Assembly (NCBI RefSeq): GCF_019976975.1
Contig: NZ_AP024630.1
Coordinates: 1,488,001 to 1,552,000, forward strand
Direction of reading: 5' to 3'
Origin: Arthrobacter sp. NtRootA1
GTDB taxonomy: Bacteria; Actinomycetota; Actinomycetes; Actinomycetales; Micrococcaceae
DNA: 64,000 nt
Shown: positions 44,416 through 52,824 of the stretch, piece by piece
Numbering within the stretch: position 1 is the stretch's first letter
Layout of the letters: the number at the start of each line of letters is the position of its first letter
Notes under the pieces: model-generated
The model's database searches: none
What the model was told of the DNA's origin: nothing
What the model saw: only the letters and a program-made list of their open reading frames with translations
Made by a program: the position numbers and the translations under genes

Positions 44416-45383
44416 CCGGCTCCGCCGCAACCCGCATCGTCACCGTCACCCCGAACCCGGCCATCGACATGACCTATACCGTCCACGGAATCACCGAGGG
44501 CGCCAGCCACAGGGTTCCCACACCCATCAGCCGCGCCGGAGGCAAAGGGCTCAACGTCGCCAGGGTGGTTCACCAAGTAGGCCATCCCGTGCTGGCCATT
44601 GCTCCTACCGGAGGAGCCGCGGGACAGACCCTGGCTGCTGAACTTTGGACGAGCGGGGTGCCCCACACGCTGGTGTCCGTCGCCGCCGAAACACGCCGCA
44701 GTATCGCGCTCGTAGACACCCTCGCCGGCGAGACCTCCATCTTCAACGAGGAAGGCCAGGCGCTCCTGCCGGACGATTGGCGCTCGCTGACCGCCGCCGT
44801 CGTTAAAGCCATACGCGGCGACGACGGAGAAGCTCCCGCCGCTGTGCTGGTGGGGTCCGGCAGCCTGCCGCCGGATGCACCGGCGGATTTCTACCCGTCC
44901 CTGGTGAAGCTGGCACACGACGCCGGCATCCCGGCCATCATTGACACCTCAGGACCCGGAATCATCGCCGCTGCCCAGGCCGGGGCGGATGTCCTGAAAC
45001 CCAATCACCACGAGCTCGCGGAAGCCACGGGGGAGTCCAGAGTGGAAGCAGCTGCGCTCTCGCTCATTGCCATGGGCGCCCGCACGGTCCTCGTCAGCGC
45101 CGGCGCGGACGGAATGCTCGCCTTCGACCACGCAGCACCCGGCGGGTACTGGAGCGCTAACCTCCCCGCGCCGCTGAGCGGCAACCCCACAGGGGCGGGC
45201 GACGCCGGTGTGGCGGCTGCCGCCGTCGCCCTCGCCGAAGGCATTACCGAACCCCGCGAGATTCTGCGCCGGGCCACCGCCTGGTCCGCCGCGGCAGTGC
45301 TCATGCCTGCAGCAGGCGAAATTTCGCCGAGGTACCAGGAACTTGAAGAACAACTGATCGTGACATGGAAGGAGACCCGGTGA
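44412..45383 (+). CDS. PfkB-type 1-phosphofructokinase/tagatose-6-phosphate kinase (LacC-like)
   Basis: 323-aa ribokinase-fold kinase. N-terminal TVTPNPAIDMTYTV and AGGKGLNVARV are typical of FruK/LacC/PfkB. The C-terminal signature NPTGAGDAGVAAAAVALAEG contains the catalytic Asp of GAGD. It overlaps the ROK gene by 4 bp (ATGA). With a class II aldolase next, it most likely phosphorylates tagatose-6-phosphate (or fructose-phosphate) to the bisphosphate. Confidence 0.9.
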   Translation: MTGSAATRIVTVTPNPAIDMTYTVHGITEGASHRVPTPISRAGGKGLNVARVVHQVGHPVLAIAPTGGAAGQTLAAELWTSGVPHTLVSVAAETRRSIALVDTLAGETSIFNEEGQALLPDDWRSLTAAVVKAIRGDDGEAPAAVLVGSGSLPPDAPADFYPSLVKLAHDAGIPAIIDTSGPGIIAAAQAGADVLKPNHHELAEATGESRVEAAALSLIAMGARTVLVSAGADGMLAFDHAAPGGYWSANLPAPLSGNPTGAGDAGVAAAAVALAEGITEPREILRRATAWSAAAVLMPAAGEISPRYQELEEQLIVTWKETR

Positions 45384-46219
45384 CCCTTGTCAGCACGCGG
45401 GAATTGATGGACAGAGCCGCGGCCAACGGTACGGGCCAAGGTGCGTTCAACGTCATCCATGTGGAAACAGCGGAGGGGCTGGTGGCGGGTGCCGAGACCG
45501 CGGGAGTTCCACTGATCCTGCAGATTTCGGAGAACTGCGCCAAGTACCACGGTGGACTCGAACCGATCGCGGTGGCGGCTTTGGCGATCGCCCGCGACGC
45601 ATCAGTGCCCGTTGCCGTTCACCTGGACCATGCCGAATCCGAGGACCTCGCCATCGCGGCCGTGGACCTGGGCTTTGGCTCCGTCATGTTCGACGGCGCG
45701 CACTTGCCCTATGACTTGAACGTCGAAGCCACGCAACGGGTAGCCCGCTACGCCCATGAGCGAGGCGTTTACGTGGAGGCTGAACTCGGCAAAGTTGGAG
45801 GCAAGGACGGCGCCCATGCACCCGGTGTCCGGACCGACCCTGCGGAGGCGCAGGCGTTTGTTGAAGCAACGGGTGTAGATGCGCTCGCGGTGGCCGTTGG
45901 TTCCTCCCATGCCATGACCGAACGCAGCGCCGCACTGGACCTGCACCTGATCACGCGGCTGAAGTCTGCGGTCGGAAAACCGCTGGTCCTGCACGGCTCT
46001 TCCGGCGTCACAGACGAGATGCTCGTAGCTGCGATCGGCGCAGGTATGACTAAGATCAACGTATCCACACATTTGAACGGGTTCTTCACCCGCGCCGTCC
46101 GTGAGTACCTCGATGCCAACCCTGCAGTGGTGGATTCCCGGAAGTACATCAAGGCCGGCCGGGACGCACTGGTGCAGGAATCCGCACGTTTGCTCACGCT
46201 GTTCGCCAAAGCGAAATAG
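45380..46219 (+). CDS. Class II tagatose/fructose-bisphosphate aldolase (KbaY/GatY-like)
   Basis: 279-aa zinc-dependent aldolase. GTG 45380 is chosen: GAAGGAG precedes it and it overlaps the kinase stop by 4 bp; an ATG at 45365 would give five more residues. Motifs: GAFNVIHVETAEGLV, the metal-binding HLDHAES, YVEAELGKVGGKDG, SSHAM and VLHGSSGVTDEM, followed by KINVSTHLNGFFT. It splits the bisphosphate made by the upstream PfkB into DHAP and glyceraldehyde-3-phosphate. The length (about 280) suits KbaY/GatY rather than longer FbaA enzymes. Confidence 0.92.
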   Translation: MTLVSTRELMDRAAANGTGQGAFNVIHVETAEGLVAGAETAGVPLILQISENCAKYHGGLEPIAVAALAIARDASVPVAVHLDHAESEDLAIAAVDLGFGSVMFDGAHLPYDLNVEATQRVARYAHERGVYVEAELGKVGGKDGAHAPGVRTDPAEAQAFVEATGVDALAVAVGSSHAMTERSAALDLHLITRLKSAVGKPLVLHGSSGVTDEMLVAAIGAGMTKINVSTHLNGFFTRAVREYLDANPAVVDSRKYIKAGRDALVQESARLLTLFAKAK

Positions 46220-46242
46220 CCAGACCCCGCGAAAGGCTCGTC

Positions 46243-47034
46243 ATGACCCGCACCGATCGGCTGACCGCCATCCTTGACCTCCTGGCCGAATCCGGCCATG
46301 TGGAAGTCGAGGACATCGTGACGCGGCTTGGCGTGTCACCGGCCACGGCACGCCGGGATTTGGACAGCCTTGCGAAACAACGACTGCTCAGCCGTACCCG
46401 CGGTGGCGCAACCACCGGATCCGTAGCCTACGATCTCCCGGGCCGCTATAACCGTGATGACCACGCCGTGGCCAAGCAGGAGATCGCCCAGGCGGCATCG
46501 GCCCTGATCCGCCCCGGCGCGGTGATCGGCTTGAGCGGGGGAACCACCAACACGGCGCTGGCGCAGCTGTTGTCCACCCGCGAGGACCTCAACGCGCCGT
46601 CCAACAGGCCCACCCTCACGGTGGTGACCAATGCGATCAACATAGCGTCGCAGCTCGCCGTTCGTCCGAACATCAAGATCATGGTTACCGGGGGCATCCT
46701 GAATCCGCGCTCCTATGAGCTCGTGGGGCCCTACACCGACGTCATCATGCAGAAGGTTGCCCTGGATATTGCGTTCATCGGGGTCAACGGTGTTGACCCG
46801 GACCTCGGCCCCACCATCACCGATGAAGGCGAAGCCATGGTGAACACCGTCATGGCGCGCCGTGCCACTGAGTCCTACGTGGTGGCTGACTCTTCCAAGG
46901 TAGGCCGCCGCTCCTTTGCGGCCATGTCCGGGTATGACTTCCGGCACCTCATCACGGACGCCGGGATCAGCGCCGAGGACAAGGCCGCGTTTGAAGCCAA
47001 GGGCACGGAAGTCATCGTCGCACCTGCCACCTAA
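46243..47034 (+). CDS. DeoR family transcriptional regulator (AgaR-like)
   Basis: 263 aa. N-terminal HTH MTRTDRLTAILDLLAESGHVEVEDIVTR with recognition helix SPATARRDLDSLAKQ, then the DeoR sugar-phosphate sensor domain with GLSGGTTNTALAQLL, TVVTNAINIASQLA, DIAFIGVNGVD and VVADSSKVGRRSF. Last gene of the operon, 23 nt after the aldolase. It is expected to repress the operon through the operator at 42456-42477, with a phosphorylated sugar as inducer. Confidence 0.93.
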   Translation: MTRTDRLTAILDLLAESGHVEVEDIVTRLGVSPATARRDLDSLAKQRLLSRTRGGATTGSVAYDLPGRYNRDDHAVAKQEIAQAASALIRPGAVIGLSGGTTNTALAQLLSTREDLNAPSNRPTLTVVTNAINIASQLAVRPNIKIMVTGGILNPRSYELVGPYTDVIMQKVALDIAFIGVNGVDPDLGPTITDEGEAMVNTVMARRATESYVVADSSKVGRRSFAAMSGYDFRHLITDAGISAEDKAAFEAKGTEVIVAPAT

Positions 47035-47060
47035 GCGATCCTGCAACTACGTGACAAGTG

Positions 47061-47741
47061 CTAGAAACGCATTCTCGGCGCGTGAAGCACTGAATCGTCA
47101 ACATCCCTTGGCACCCACTGGCTGAACGGTTTGTCCAGACTGTACTGGCCGTCGTCGGTCCTTATCAGCGTTCGGAGTTCGGCGTTGTCAGGGTTGTTCA
47201 GCGATTCGAAATACTCAACAGTCCAGTGGAACCAGCGCATGCAGAACAGCCTCATGGTCAGTCCATGAGTGACCAACAGGGTGTTTGGGGCATACGTCGG
47301 CTTTTCCCAATGGCGGTAAAGGGTCTCCATGAACGAGGACACGCGGTCGTAGACATCCGAGCCTGACTCGCCCTCGCGGAACCTGTAGAAGAAGTGGCCG
47401 TAAAGGTTGCGCAGTTCCTTCTGGTCCTCGATCTCCCCGGCAATCTGAAAGTTGGCCCAGTCCTGCTCACGGAGCCTGGGTTCTTCGATCACGCGCTCGA
47501 TCAGCGGTCCCAGGTCCAACGCCTCAAGAGTCTGGTACGCCCGCAAATAGGGGGAGACATAAACGCAGACCTGCTCGCCGTCGAGCTTCCGCCGAAGGGC
47601 TTCGCCCGCTATCCGGGCCTGTTCAATTCCGTGTTCGGTCAGCGGAATGCGGTAGTCCGGCACACGGTTGTAGATTGACGTGTCGGCATTCGCGGCCGAC
47701 TGGCCGTGCCGGATCATGAAGATTCTCCCTGGGGCACTCAT
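47061..47741 (-). CDS. Histidine phosphatase family (phosphoglycerate-mutase-like)
   Basis: 226 aa. Phospho-histidine motif FMIRHGQSAANAD at the N-terminus, YVSPYLRAYQTLEAL, and the second catalytic His in LLVTHGLTMRLFCMRW. I use ATG 47741; TATGCT ends 7 nt upstream on the minus strand and the longer frame has no better start. Ends 26 nt from the convergent DeoR gene. Such proteins may act on phosphoglycerates or other small phosphates; the substrate is unknown. Confidence 0.88.
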   Translation of the reverse strand: MSAPGRIFMIRHGQSAANADTSIYNRVPDYRIPLTEHGIEQARIAGEALRRKLDGEQVCVYVSPYLRAYQTLEALDLGPLIERVIEEPRLREQDWANFQIAGEIEDQKELRNLYGHFFYRFREGESGSDVYDRVSSFMETLYRHWEKPTYAPNTLLVTHGLTMRLFCMRWFHWTVEYFESLNNPDNAELRTLIRTDDGQYSLDKPFSQWVPRDVDDSVLHAPRMRF

Positions 47742-47830
47742 CCCACCAAGCATAGGGGGCTGCCTAAGGGTGGAACGGGAACGTGCGCAGTTCACGGCAA
47801 AGTGGCAGGAACTACAGGCAAGATAGGTAC

Positions 47831-48598
47831 ATGCTCCTTGCTTCCCGCCGCCGCCTGCGCGCCGAAGTACTCATCGTACTGGGCCTGTCTTTGGGCCAAT
47901 CCGCTGTGTACTCCGTGGTGCAGCTCCTGGACAAGATGACGCGCGCGCCGCTGTCCGAGGCAACGTCGACGCTTAACAGGTCCCAAAGCACCCGCGAGTA
48001 CTTCGATCTCACGTACCAACTGCTGGACATCATCTTCGCTTTGGTGCCGGTGGTCCTGGTGCTCTATTTCCTGTCATCGCATGCCCAAGGTGGCCGGGAA
48101 AGTGCAAGTGGCTTTGCCCGCCTGGGGTTCAACTTCGCACGCCCCGGCAAGGACCTCTTGCACGGACTGGGACTCGCAGCCGCCATTGGCATTCCTTCAC
48201 TTGGCTTGTACGCGGCCGGTCGCGCCCTCGGAATCACCACCGCCATTGTGCCCAGCGGCCTGGAGGCTTACTGGTGGACAGTACCTGTGTTGGTTCTCTC
48301 CGCGATTCGCCACGCGATCGTTGAGGAAGTGATCGTCGTGGGATACCTCTTGGACCGTTTCGGAAAATTCGGCTGGAGAACGCCGCTGGCCATCGTCGTG
48401 AGCGCGGCCCTTCGTGGCAGCTACCACTTGTATCAAGGCTTCGGGCCGTTCATCGGCAACTTCGCCATGGGCTTGGTCTTTGCCTGGATCTATACAAAGA
48501 CGAAGCGGGTGATGCCTTTAGTCATTGCACATGCGCTGCTGGACATTGTCGCGTTCGTTGGCTTCAGCCTCTTCGGCAAGGCTATAGGCCTGGGGTAG
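47831..48598 (+). CDS. CPBP family intramembrane metalloprotease
   Basis: 255-aa polytopic membrane protein of the CPBP/Rce1-like family. ATG 47831 has CAAGAT ending 6 nt upstream (leaderless); the longer frame is not favoured. About 7-8 helices. The family glutamates are in AIVEEVIVVGYLLDRFG, the second motif in RGSYHLYQGFG with the catalytic His, and the third in IAHALLDIVAFVG. Proteolytic activity is a family inference; many bacterial members act in bacteriocin immunity or have no known role. Confidence 0.88.
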   Translation: MLLASRRRLRAEVLIVLGLSLGQSAVYSVVQLLDKMTRAPLSEATSTLNRSQSTREYFDLTYQLLDIIFALVPVVLVLYFLSSHAQGGRESASGFARLGFNFARPGKDLLHGLGLAAAIGIPSLGLYAAGRALGITTAIVPSGLEAYWWTVPVLVLSAIRHAIVEEVIVVGYLLDRFGKFGWRTPLAIVVSAALRGSYHLYQGFGPFIGNFAMGLVFAWIYTKTKRVMPLVIAHALLDIVAFVGFSLFGKAIGLG

Positions 48599-48632
48599 GG
48601 ACCCTTAAAGCTAGTGGACCCTTAAAGAGAAA

Positions 48633-48684
48633 TTCGGCCGCCATCGGTGGGTGACGTCGTTGGCACCCGCTGATGGCGGCCGAA
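48633..48684. terminator. Bidirectional terminator between CPBP and VOC genes
   Basis: A 13-bp perfect stem, TTCGGCCGCCATC (48633-48645) with GATGGCGGCCGAA (48672-48684), plus inner GGGTG/CACCC pairing. It lies between convergent genes and has no clear T-tract. Just upstream GGACCCTTAAAG-like sequence occurs twice (near 48600 and 48617). Confidence 0.6.
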
Positions 48685-48699
48685 GCTTGAAGGCGTGCG

Positions 48700-49338
48700 T
48701 CAGATGGTGACGGCGCCGGATGCGGTTTCGAAAGTGACGGACATGATGCCAGGCGTACCGTGCGGGGCCATCCACTGGACAGCGACGTCCTCGAGCGGCT
48801 TCTCCACGGGTTCGCCCAGCCATTCGGTAACGCGTTCCGCCGAGCCCGCAATCGTGAGGCTGGACATCTTGACGTCACTCTCGTAGACCTTGGACGGGTG
48901 CAGTGAGGGATCGCCCTCCCACTTGAGCAGGTACGGCACCTGGGGATCGGCGATCAAGCCGAGAATGCCGATCTGCTGCCACACGAGTTCGCGGCCATCC
49001 GGGAACTTGCGGTTGCCCGGAACAGCGGAGCGGCCGAGGCGTTCCTCGAAGGGGGCGAGGTCGTCAACGGCGACGCACCAGCCCATCCAACCGCCGCCAG
49101 CCGCCGAGCGTGCGCGGACTGCCTGGCCAAAGGGTGCCTTGTCAGAAGCAGGGTGGTCCAGGACCTCTACGACTTCCAGGTATTTGTTATCCGCCAAGGG
49201 AATGATCATGTTCCGGGTGCCGAAGCGCGGGTGCACTCCGCCCCGGACTGCGTCCACTCCCAGAGCTGCGGAAATTCGTTCGGTAGTGGCCAAAAGGCCA
49301 TCTCGTTCACAAGCGTAAGAGACGTGATCCATGCGCAT
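48700..49338 (-). CDS. VOC family protein (glyoxalase-like)
   Basis: 212 aa. ATG 49338 has CAAGAT ending 6 nt upstream (leaderless), and MRMDHVSYACERDG fits the N-terminal beta strand with metal-binding His. Two beta-alpha modules: about 3-100 (GGVHPRFGTRNMIIPLADNKYLEVVEVL-type strand order, seen at residues 37-62) and 110-205. This matches the Glyoxalase_3-like group of the VOC superfamily. The reaction is unknown. A candidate iron-regulator box lies just upstream. Confidence 0.82.
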   Translation of the reverse strand: MRMDHVSYACERDGLLATTERISAALGVDAVRGGVHPRFGTRNMIIPLADNKYLEVVEVLDHPASDKAPFGQAVRARSAAGGGWMGWCVAVDDLAPFEERLGRSAVPGNRKFPDGRELVWQQIGILGLIADPQVPYLLKWEGDPSLHPSKVYESDVKMSSLTIAGSAERVTEWLGEPVEKPLEDVAVQWMAPHGTPGIMSVTFETASGAVTI

Positions 49339-49374
49339 GGCTTCATCTTGGCACTTTGTGATCGGGGTCTCAGC

Positions 49375-49393
49375 TAAGGCGAGCCTAACTAAC
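49375..49393. promoter_or_regulatory. Candidate DtxR/IdeR iron box
   Basis: TAAGGCGAGCCTAACTAAC matches the consensus TWAGGTTAGSCTAACCTWA at 14 of 19 positions. It lies 25-43 bp upstream of the VOC -10 element, and could affect that gene and/or the divergent metY. Found by eye; one sequence match only. Confidence 0.45.
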
Positions 49394-49564
49394 ATGGGAC
49401 GTTATTCCGCGCTACCGGAACGCGCCACGCCCGGTCGCGTAAAGACTGAAAAATACTGCCTTCGTCACAAAACTGTCCAAGTCCCCGGGCGCTTCCTAGA
49501 CTGGCCCCAGCCCACGCCTACAGCGATCAACGGCAAATCCGCGCGCCACTAAGAGGAGAATTCA

Positions 49565-50881
49565 ATGTCCCAAGGATGGTCTTTCGAAACCCGCCAGATC
49601 CACGCAGGCCAGGAGCCTGACTCTGCCACGGGAGCGCGGTCGCTTCCGATCTACCAGACCACGTCCTTCGTTTTCCCGAGCGCAGAGAGCGCAGCCAACC
49701 GCTTTGCACTGGCCGAGCTCGCCCCTATCTATACGCGTATCGGCAACCCAACACAAGATGCCGTGGAGCAACGGATCGCCAGCCTCGAAGGCGGGCTCGG
49801 CGCATTGCTCCTTAGCTCAGGACAGGCAGCGGAAACCTTCGCCATCCTGAACATTGCCGAGGCCGGAGACCACGTCGTCGCCAGTCCCAGCCTCTACGGC
49901 GGCACCTACAACCTGCTGGCGCACACGCTGAAGAAGTTCGGTATCTCCGTGACGTTCGTGGAGGATCCGGACAACCTGGACCAGTGGCGCGACGCCGTGC
50001 AGCCCAACACCAAGCTGTTCTTCGGCGAGGTGGTGTCCAATCCGCGCCAAGACGTGCTGGACATCGAGGGTATTTCGCGCACCGCGCATGAGGCTGGTGT
50101 GCCGCTCATCGTGGATAACACGCTTGCCACCCCCTACCTCATCCGTCCCATCGAGTGGGGTGCGGACATCGTGGTGCACTCGGCTACCAAGTATCTGGGC
50201 GGCCACGGCGCGGCGATCGCCGGCGTGATCGTGGACTCCGGAAACTTTGACTTCGGCAAGGACCCGGAGCGCTTCCCTGGATTCAATACTCCCGACCCCA
50301 GCTACAACGGACTCGTTTACGCCCGTGACCTTGGCAAGGACGGCGCGCTTGGAGCCAACCTCTCCTACATTCTCAAGGCACGTGTGCAGTTGCTGCGTGA
50401 TCTGGGTTCGGCGGTTTCCCCGTTCAACGCCTTCCTCATCGCCCAGGGGCTGGAAACCCTGAGCCTGCGGGTCGAGCGCCACGTCTCGAACGCCACCAAA
50501 GTAGCTGAGTGGTTGGAAGCCCATGACGACGTCGAGTCAGTCGCCTTCGCGGGCCTGCCGTCCAGCCCTTGGTACGACCGTGGCCGCAAGTACGGGCCCA
50601 GGGGTACCGGTGCAGTGGTGGCATTCAACATCAAGGGTGGCGTCGAGGCCGGTAAGCGATTCGTCGATGGCCTGGAGTTGCACTCCCATGTTGCCAACAT
50701 TGGTGACGTCCGCTCGCTGGTTATCCACCCGGCGTCGACTACCCACAGCCAGCTCACGGCCGAACAGCAGCTGGTTGCGGGCGTGAATCCAGGCCTTGTC
50801 CGCCTGTCCGTGGGAATAGAGCACGTGGACGACATTATTGCTGATCTTGAGGCCGGTTTCCGGGCTGCCAAAGGCGCTTAG
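49565..50881 (+). CDS. metY: O-acetylhomoserine sulfhydrylase
   Basis: 438-aa PLP enzyme of the Cys/Met metabolism family. It makes homocysteine (or cysteine analogues) from O-acetylhomoserine and sulfide. AGAGGAG lies before the ATG. Motifs: [42 protein letters not shown], the PLP lysine in [18 protein letters not shown] and SIGIEH-like [17 protein letters not shown]. The length (about 430) and sequence favour MetY over MetB/MetC. The paired metX 340 bp downstream supplies its substrate. Confidence 0.95.
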   Translation: MSQGWSFETRQIHAGQEPDSATGARSLPIYQTTSFVFPSAESAANRFALAELAPIYTRIGNPTQDAVEQRIASLEGGLGALLLSSGQAAETFAILNIAEAGDHVVASPSLYGGTYNLLAHTLKKFGISVTFVEDPDNLDQWRDAVQPNTKLFFGEVVSNPRQDVLDIEGISRTAHEAGVPLIVDNTLATPYLIRPIEWGADIVVHSATKYLGGHGAAIAGVIVDSGNFDFGKDPERFPGFNTPDPSYNGLVYARDLGKDGALGANLSYILKARVQLLRDLGSAVSPFNAFLIAQGLETLSLRVERHVSNATKVAEWLEAHDDVESVAFAGLPSSPWYDRGRKYGPRGTGAVVAFNIKGGVEAGKRFVDGLELHSHVANIGDVRSLVIHPASTTHSQLTAEQQLVAGVNPGLVRLSVGIEHVDDIIADLEAGFRAAKGA

Positions 50882-51092
50882 GGGGCGTCCGATTACGGCA
50901 GCTGAACCTCGCGTTTGAGCCGTTAAGTTTGAGCCGTTAAGACCACCCCTGCGCGGCGTGGCCGCCCGTCGACGAAAATTCGCCGGGCGGCCCTCCGCAG
51001 TGCGTGTTCCTGAACGAAGCGGCCCCAAACCGTCACACAGCTGTCACATTCTTCGCCAAAACAGCGGTATTTTTCCTAGACTCTACGTATTA
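50882..51092. other. metY-metX spacer: hairpin, tandem 14-mers and metX promoter
   Basis: GTTTGAGCCGTTAA is repeated head-to-tail at 50913-50926 and 50927-50940. A hairpin with stem GGCCGCCCG/CGGGCGGCC (50960-50968 and 50984-50992) may end the metY transcript. CCTAGACT before metX places a -10 TAGACT at 51077-51082; the same CCTAGACT lies upstream of metY (TAGACT at 49497-49502), suggesting a similar promoter. Confidence 0.55.
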
Positions 51093-51208
51093 GGTCATGA
51101 GTGCCAGTGACAGCCCCGGCTTGCTGGCCGGCAACCCTCCTCCGCGGTGGGGTGCCCCGGGTGAAGACCTGGCCTGTCGCACGCAAGGCGGCAGGCAAGC
51201 GCGAGGTT
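51093..51208 (+). ncRNA. SAM-IV-type riboswitch
   Basis: Leader of metX. GGTC (51093-51096) pairs with GACC (51166-51169) as P1. The intervening conserved blocks GGTCATGAGTGCCAG, GCCCCGGCTTGCTGGCCGG, CAACCCTCC and GGTGGGGTGCCCCGGGTGA match the actinobacterial SAM-IV/S-box core. A following hairpin (CCTG-CGC with GCG-CAGG, 51173-51195) matches the extra SAM-IV stem. It should bind S-adenosylmethionine and reduce expression of metX. Confidence 0.88.
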
Positions 51209-51221
51209 AGGTGTCAAAGGA

Positions 51222-52343
51222 ATGACCATTACTGCTACAGCACCCCCCAAGCCAGGCAAAGAAGATGGGACGGTCAAGTACGCCGGCGTAGGTTCGCTGG
51301 AACTTGAAGCCGGCGGTTTTCTCCCGGACGTTGTGCTTGCCTACGAAACCTGGGGTCAGCTGAACGAGGATGCGTCCAACGCCGTCCTGGTTCAGCACGC
51401 ACTGACGGGAAGCACACACGTGGCCCGCGGTGCCACCGATGAGGAAGGCTGGTGGGAGCAACTCGTTGGCCCCGGTGCGACGATCGACACCAACCGGTTC
51501 TTCGTCATCTCCATCAACATTGTGGGCGGCTGTTACGGCAGTACAGGCCCGTCGTCCGAGGCGCCAGACGGGCGGCCTTGGGGATCCCGCTTCCCGCTGA
51601 TCACTTTGCGCGACAGCACGGTGGCCGAAGCCCGCCTCGCGGATGCGTTGGGGATCAAGGCATGGCACGCCGTCCTTGGCGGTTCCATGGGCGGGGCGCG
51701 GGCACTTGAATGGGCGGTGACCTTCCCTGAGCGTGTTCAGCGGTGCGCGGTTATTTCTGTCGGCGCCTACAGCACGGCCGAGCAAATCGCTTTCGCCCAG
51801 TCGCAGACGCTCGCCATCCGCCAAGACCCGAACTTCAACAACGGCGATTACTACGGTGGACCAACACCGGAGGCGGGCCTTGCCTTGGCCCGACGGATAG
51901 CGCACATCACGTACCGTTCATCGCTGGAGCTTGATTTCCGTTTCGGCCGGGAAGCCCAGCACCAAGAGACGCCCCTGGCCGCTCCGGTCCTCGGGGAGCG
52001 TGGCCGCTACCAGGTGGAAAGCTACCTCGACCACCAAGGCACCAAGCTGGTGCGCCGGTTCGATGCGAACAGTTACATCGCCATCACCGAGGCACTCATG
52101 TCCCACGACATCAGCCGGGGCCGGGGCACCTTGCAGGAAGCCTTGGCCACCGCCACTGCTGAATTCTTTGTGGCAGCCGTCGACTCCGACCGCCTTTATT
52201 TTCCGGCCCAGTCATTGGAACTGGCGCAAAATCTGCCAGGCAATGTGCCCGTCCACGTGATCGAAGCCCCCATCGGACACGATGGCTTCCTCACCGAAAT
52301 CGGGCAGCTGTCAGCCCAACTACGCGAGGCTTTCTTCGCCTAA
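51222..52343 (+). CDS. metX: Homoserine O-acetyltransferase
   Basis: 373-aa alpha/beta-hydrolase enzyme acetylating homoserine from acetyl-CoA, the first committed step of methionine synthesis here. Motifs: VVLAYETWGQLN, VQHALTGSTHVA, INIVGGCYGSTGP, nucleophile elbow LGGSMGGARALEWA and C-terminal GHDGFLTE with the catalytic His; the Asp is expected in SDRLYFP. AAAGGAATG lies at the start, 14 nt after the SAM riboswitch. It feeds MetY. The succinyl-specific alternative is less likely by length and motif. Confidence 0.95.
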   Translation: MTITATAPPKPGKEDGTVKYAGVGSLELEAGGFLPDVVLAYETWGQLNEDASNAVLVQHALTGSTHVARGATDEEGWWEQLVGPGATIDTNRFFVISINIVGGCYGSTGPSSEAPDGRPWGSRFPLITLRDSTVAEARLADALGIKAWHAVLGGSMGGARALEWAVTFPERVQRCAVISVGAYSTAEQIAFAQSQTLAIRQDPNFNNGDYYGGPTPEAGLALARRIAHITYRSSLELDFRFGREAQHQETPLAAPVLGERGRYQVESYLDHQGTKLVRRFDANSYIAITEALMSHDISRGRGTLQEALATATAEFFVAAVDSDRLYFPAQSLELAQNLPGNVPVHVIEAPIGHDGFLTEIGQLSAQLREAFFA

Positions 52344-52349
52344 GCCTGC

Positions 52350-52781
52350 TCAGCCGTTCATGATGTCGCCGCGCTGCTTCATGTAGTCCTCCATCGCGAT
52401 CTCGCCGTTGCTGAACTTGAGGTCCAGTTCGGCGAGCTTTCGCGCGCGGAATCCTTGCTGCTCAGAGCCGCTGTGGCTCGGAAACGTAGGTGAAGAAGCG
52501 TTCGACGCCGGTCCTGGCGGCGGTGGGGCATCGGCAGGGCGGATGGTGGTGGGTTCCCCGGGATAGCCCGGGTAGTTCTGGGTGGGATATGGCGGTGCCG
52601 GATAATTCTGCTGCGGGTAACCCGGTCCGGGAAGATTCTGCGGAGGATAGCCGGGGCCCGGATAGTTCCGACCCGGGAAATTACGGTCCTGAAGCCGGCG
52701 GGCCCGGGACCGGTTGTAAAGGCGGATCCCCATGGGAATCAGCCACGAGCAGACGATGATCCAGAAGATCAGATTGTTCAC
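52350..52781 (-). CDS. SHOCT-domain membrane protein with Pro/Tyr/Gly repeats
   Basis: 143 aa. The N-terminus has a transmembrane helix (about 2-22, NLIFWIIVCSWLIPMGI). Then a proline/tyrosine/glycine-rich linker with repeats of NYPGPGYP and NLPGPGYP, and a C-terminal SHOCT motif (RKLAELDLKFSNGEIAMEDYMKQR, seen at residues 112-137). SHOCT domains occur at the ends of many small membrane proteins and may mediate oligomerisation. The function is unknown. Convergent with metX. Confidence 0.72.
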   Translation of the reverse strand: MNNLIFWIIVCSWLIPMGIRLYNRSRARRLQDRNFPGRNYPGPGYPPQNLPGPGYPQQNYPAPPYPTQNYPGYPGEPTTIRPADAPPPPGPASNASSPTFPSHSGSEQQGFRARKLAELDLKFSNGEIAMEDYMKQRGDIMNG

Positions 52782-52824
52782 GGTGCAGGCCTCCTAGGTC
52801 TTAACCCAGCTTAGTCCCGCACTT

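Noticed and set aside
49497..51082. TAGACT elements before metY and metX as McbR sulfur-regulator boxes (TAGAC-N6-GTCTA)
   Set aside because: Only the left half-site is present in both. They fit better as -10 promoter elements.
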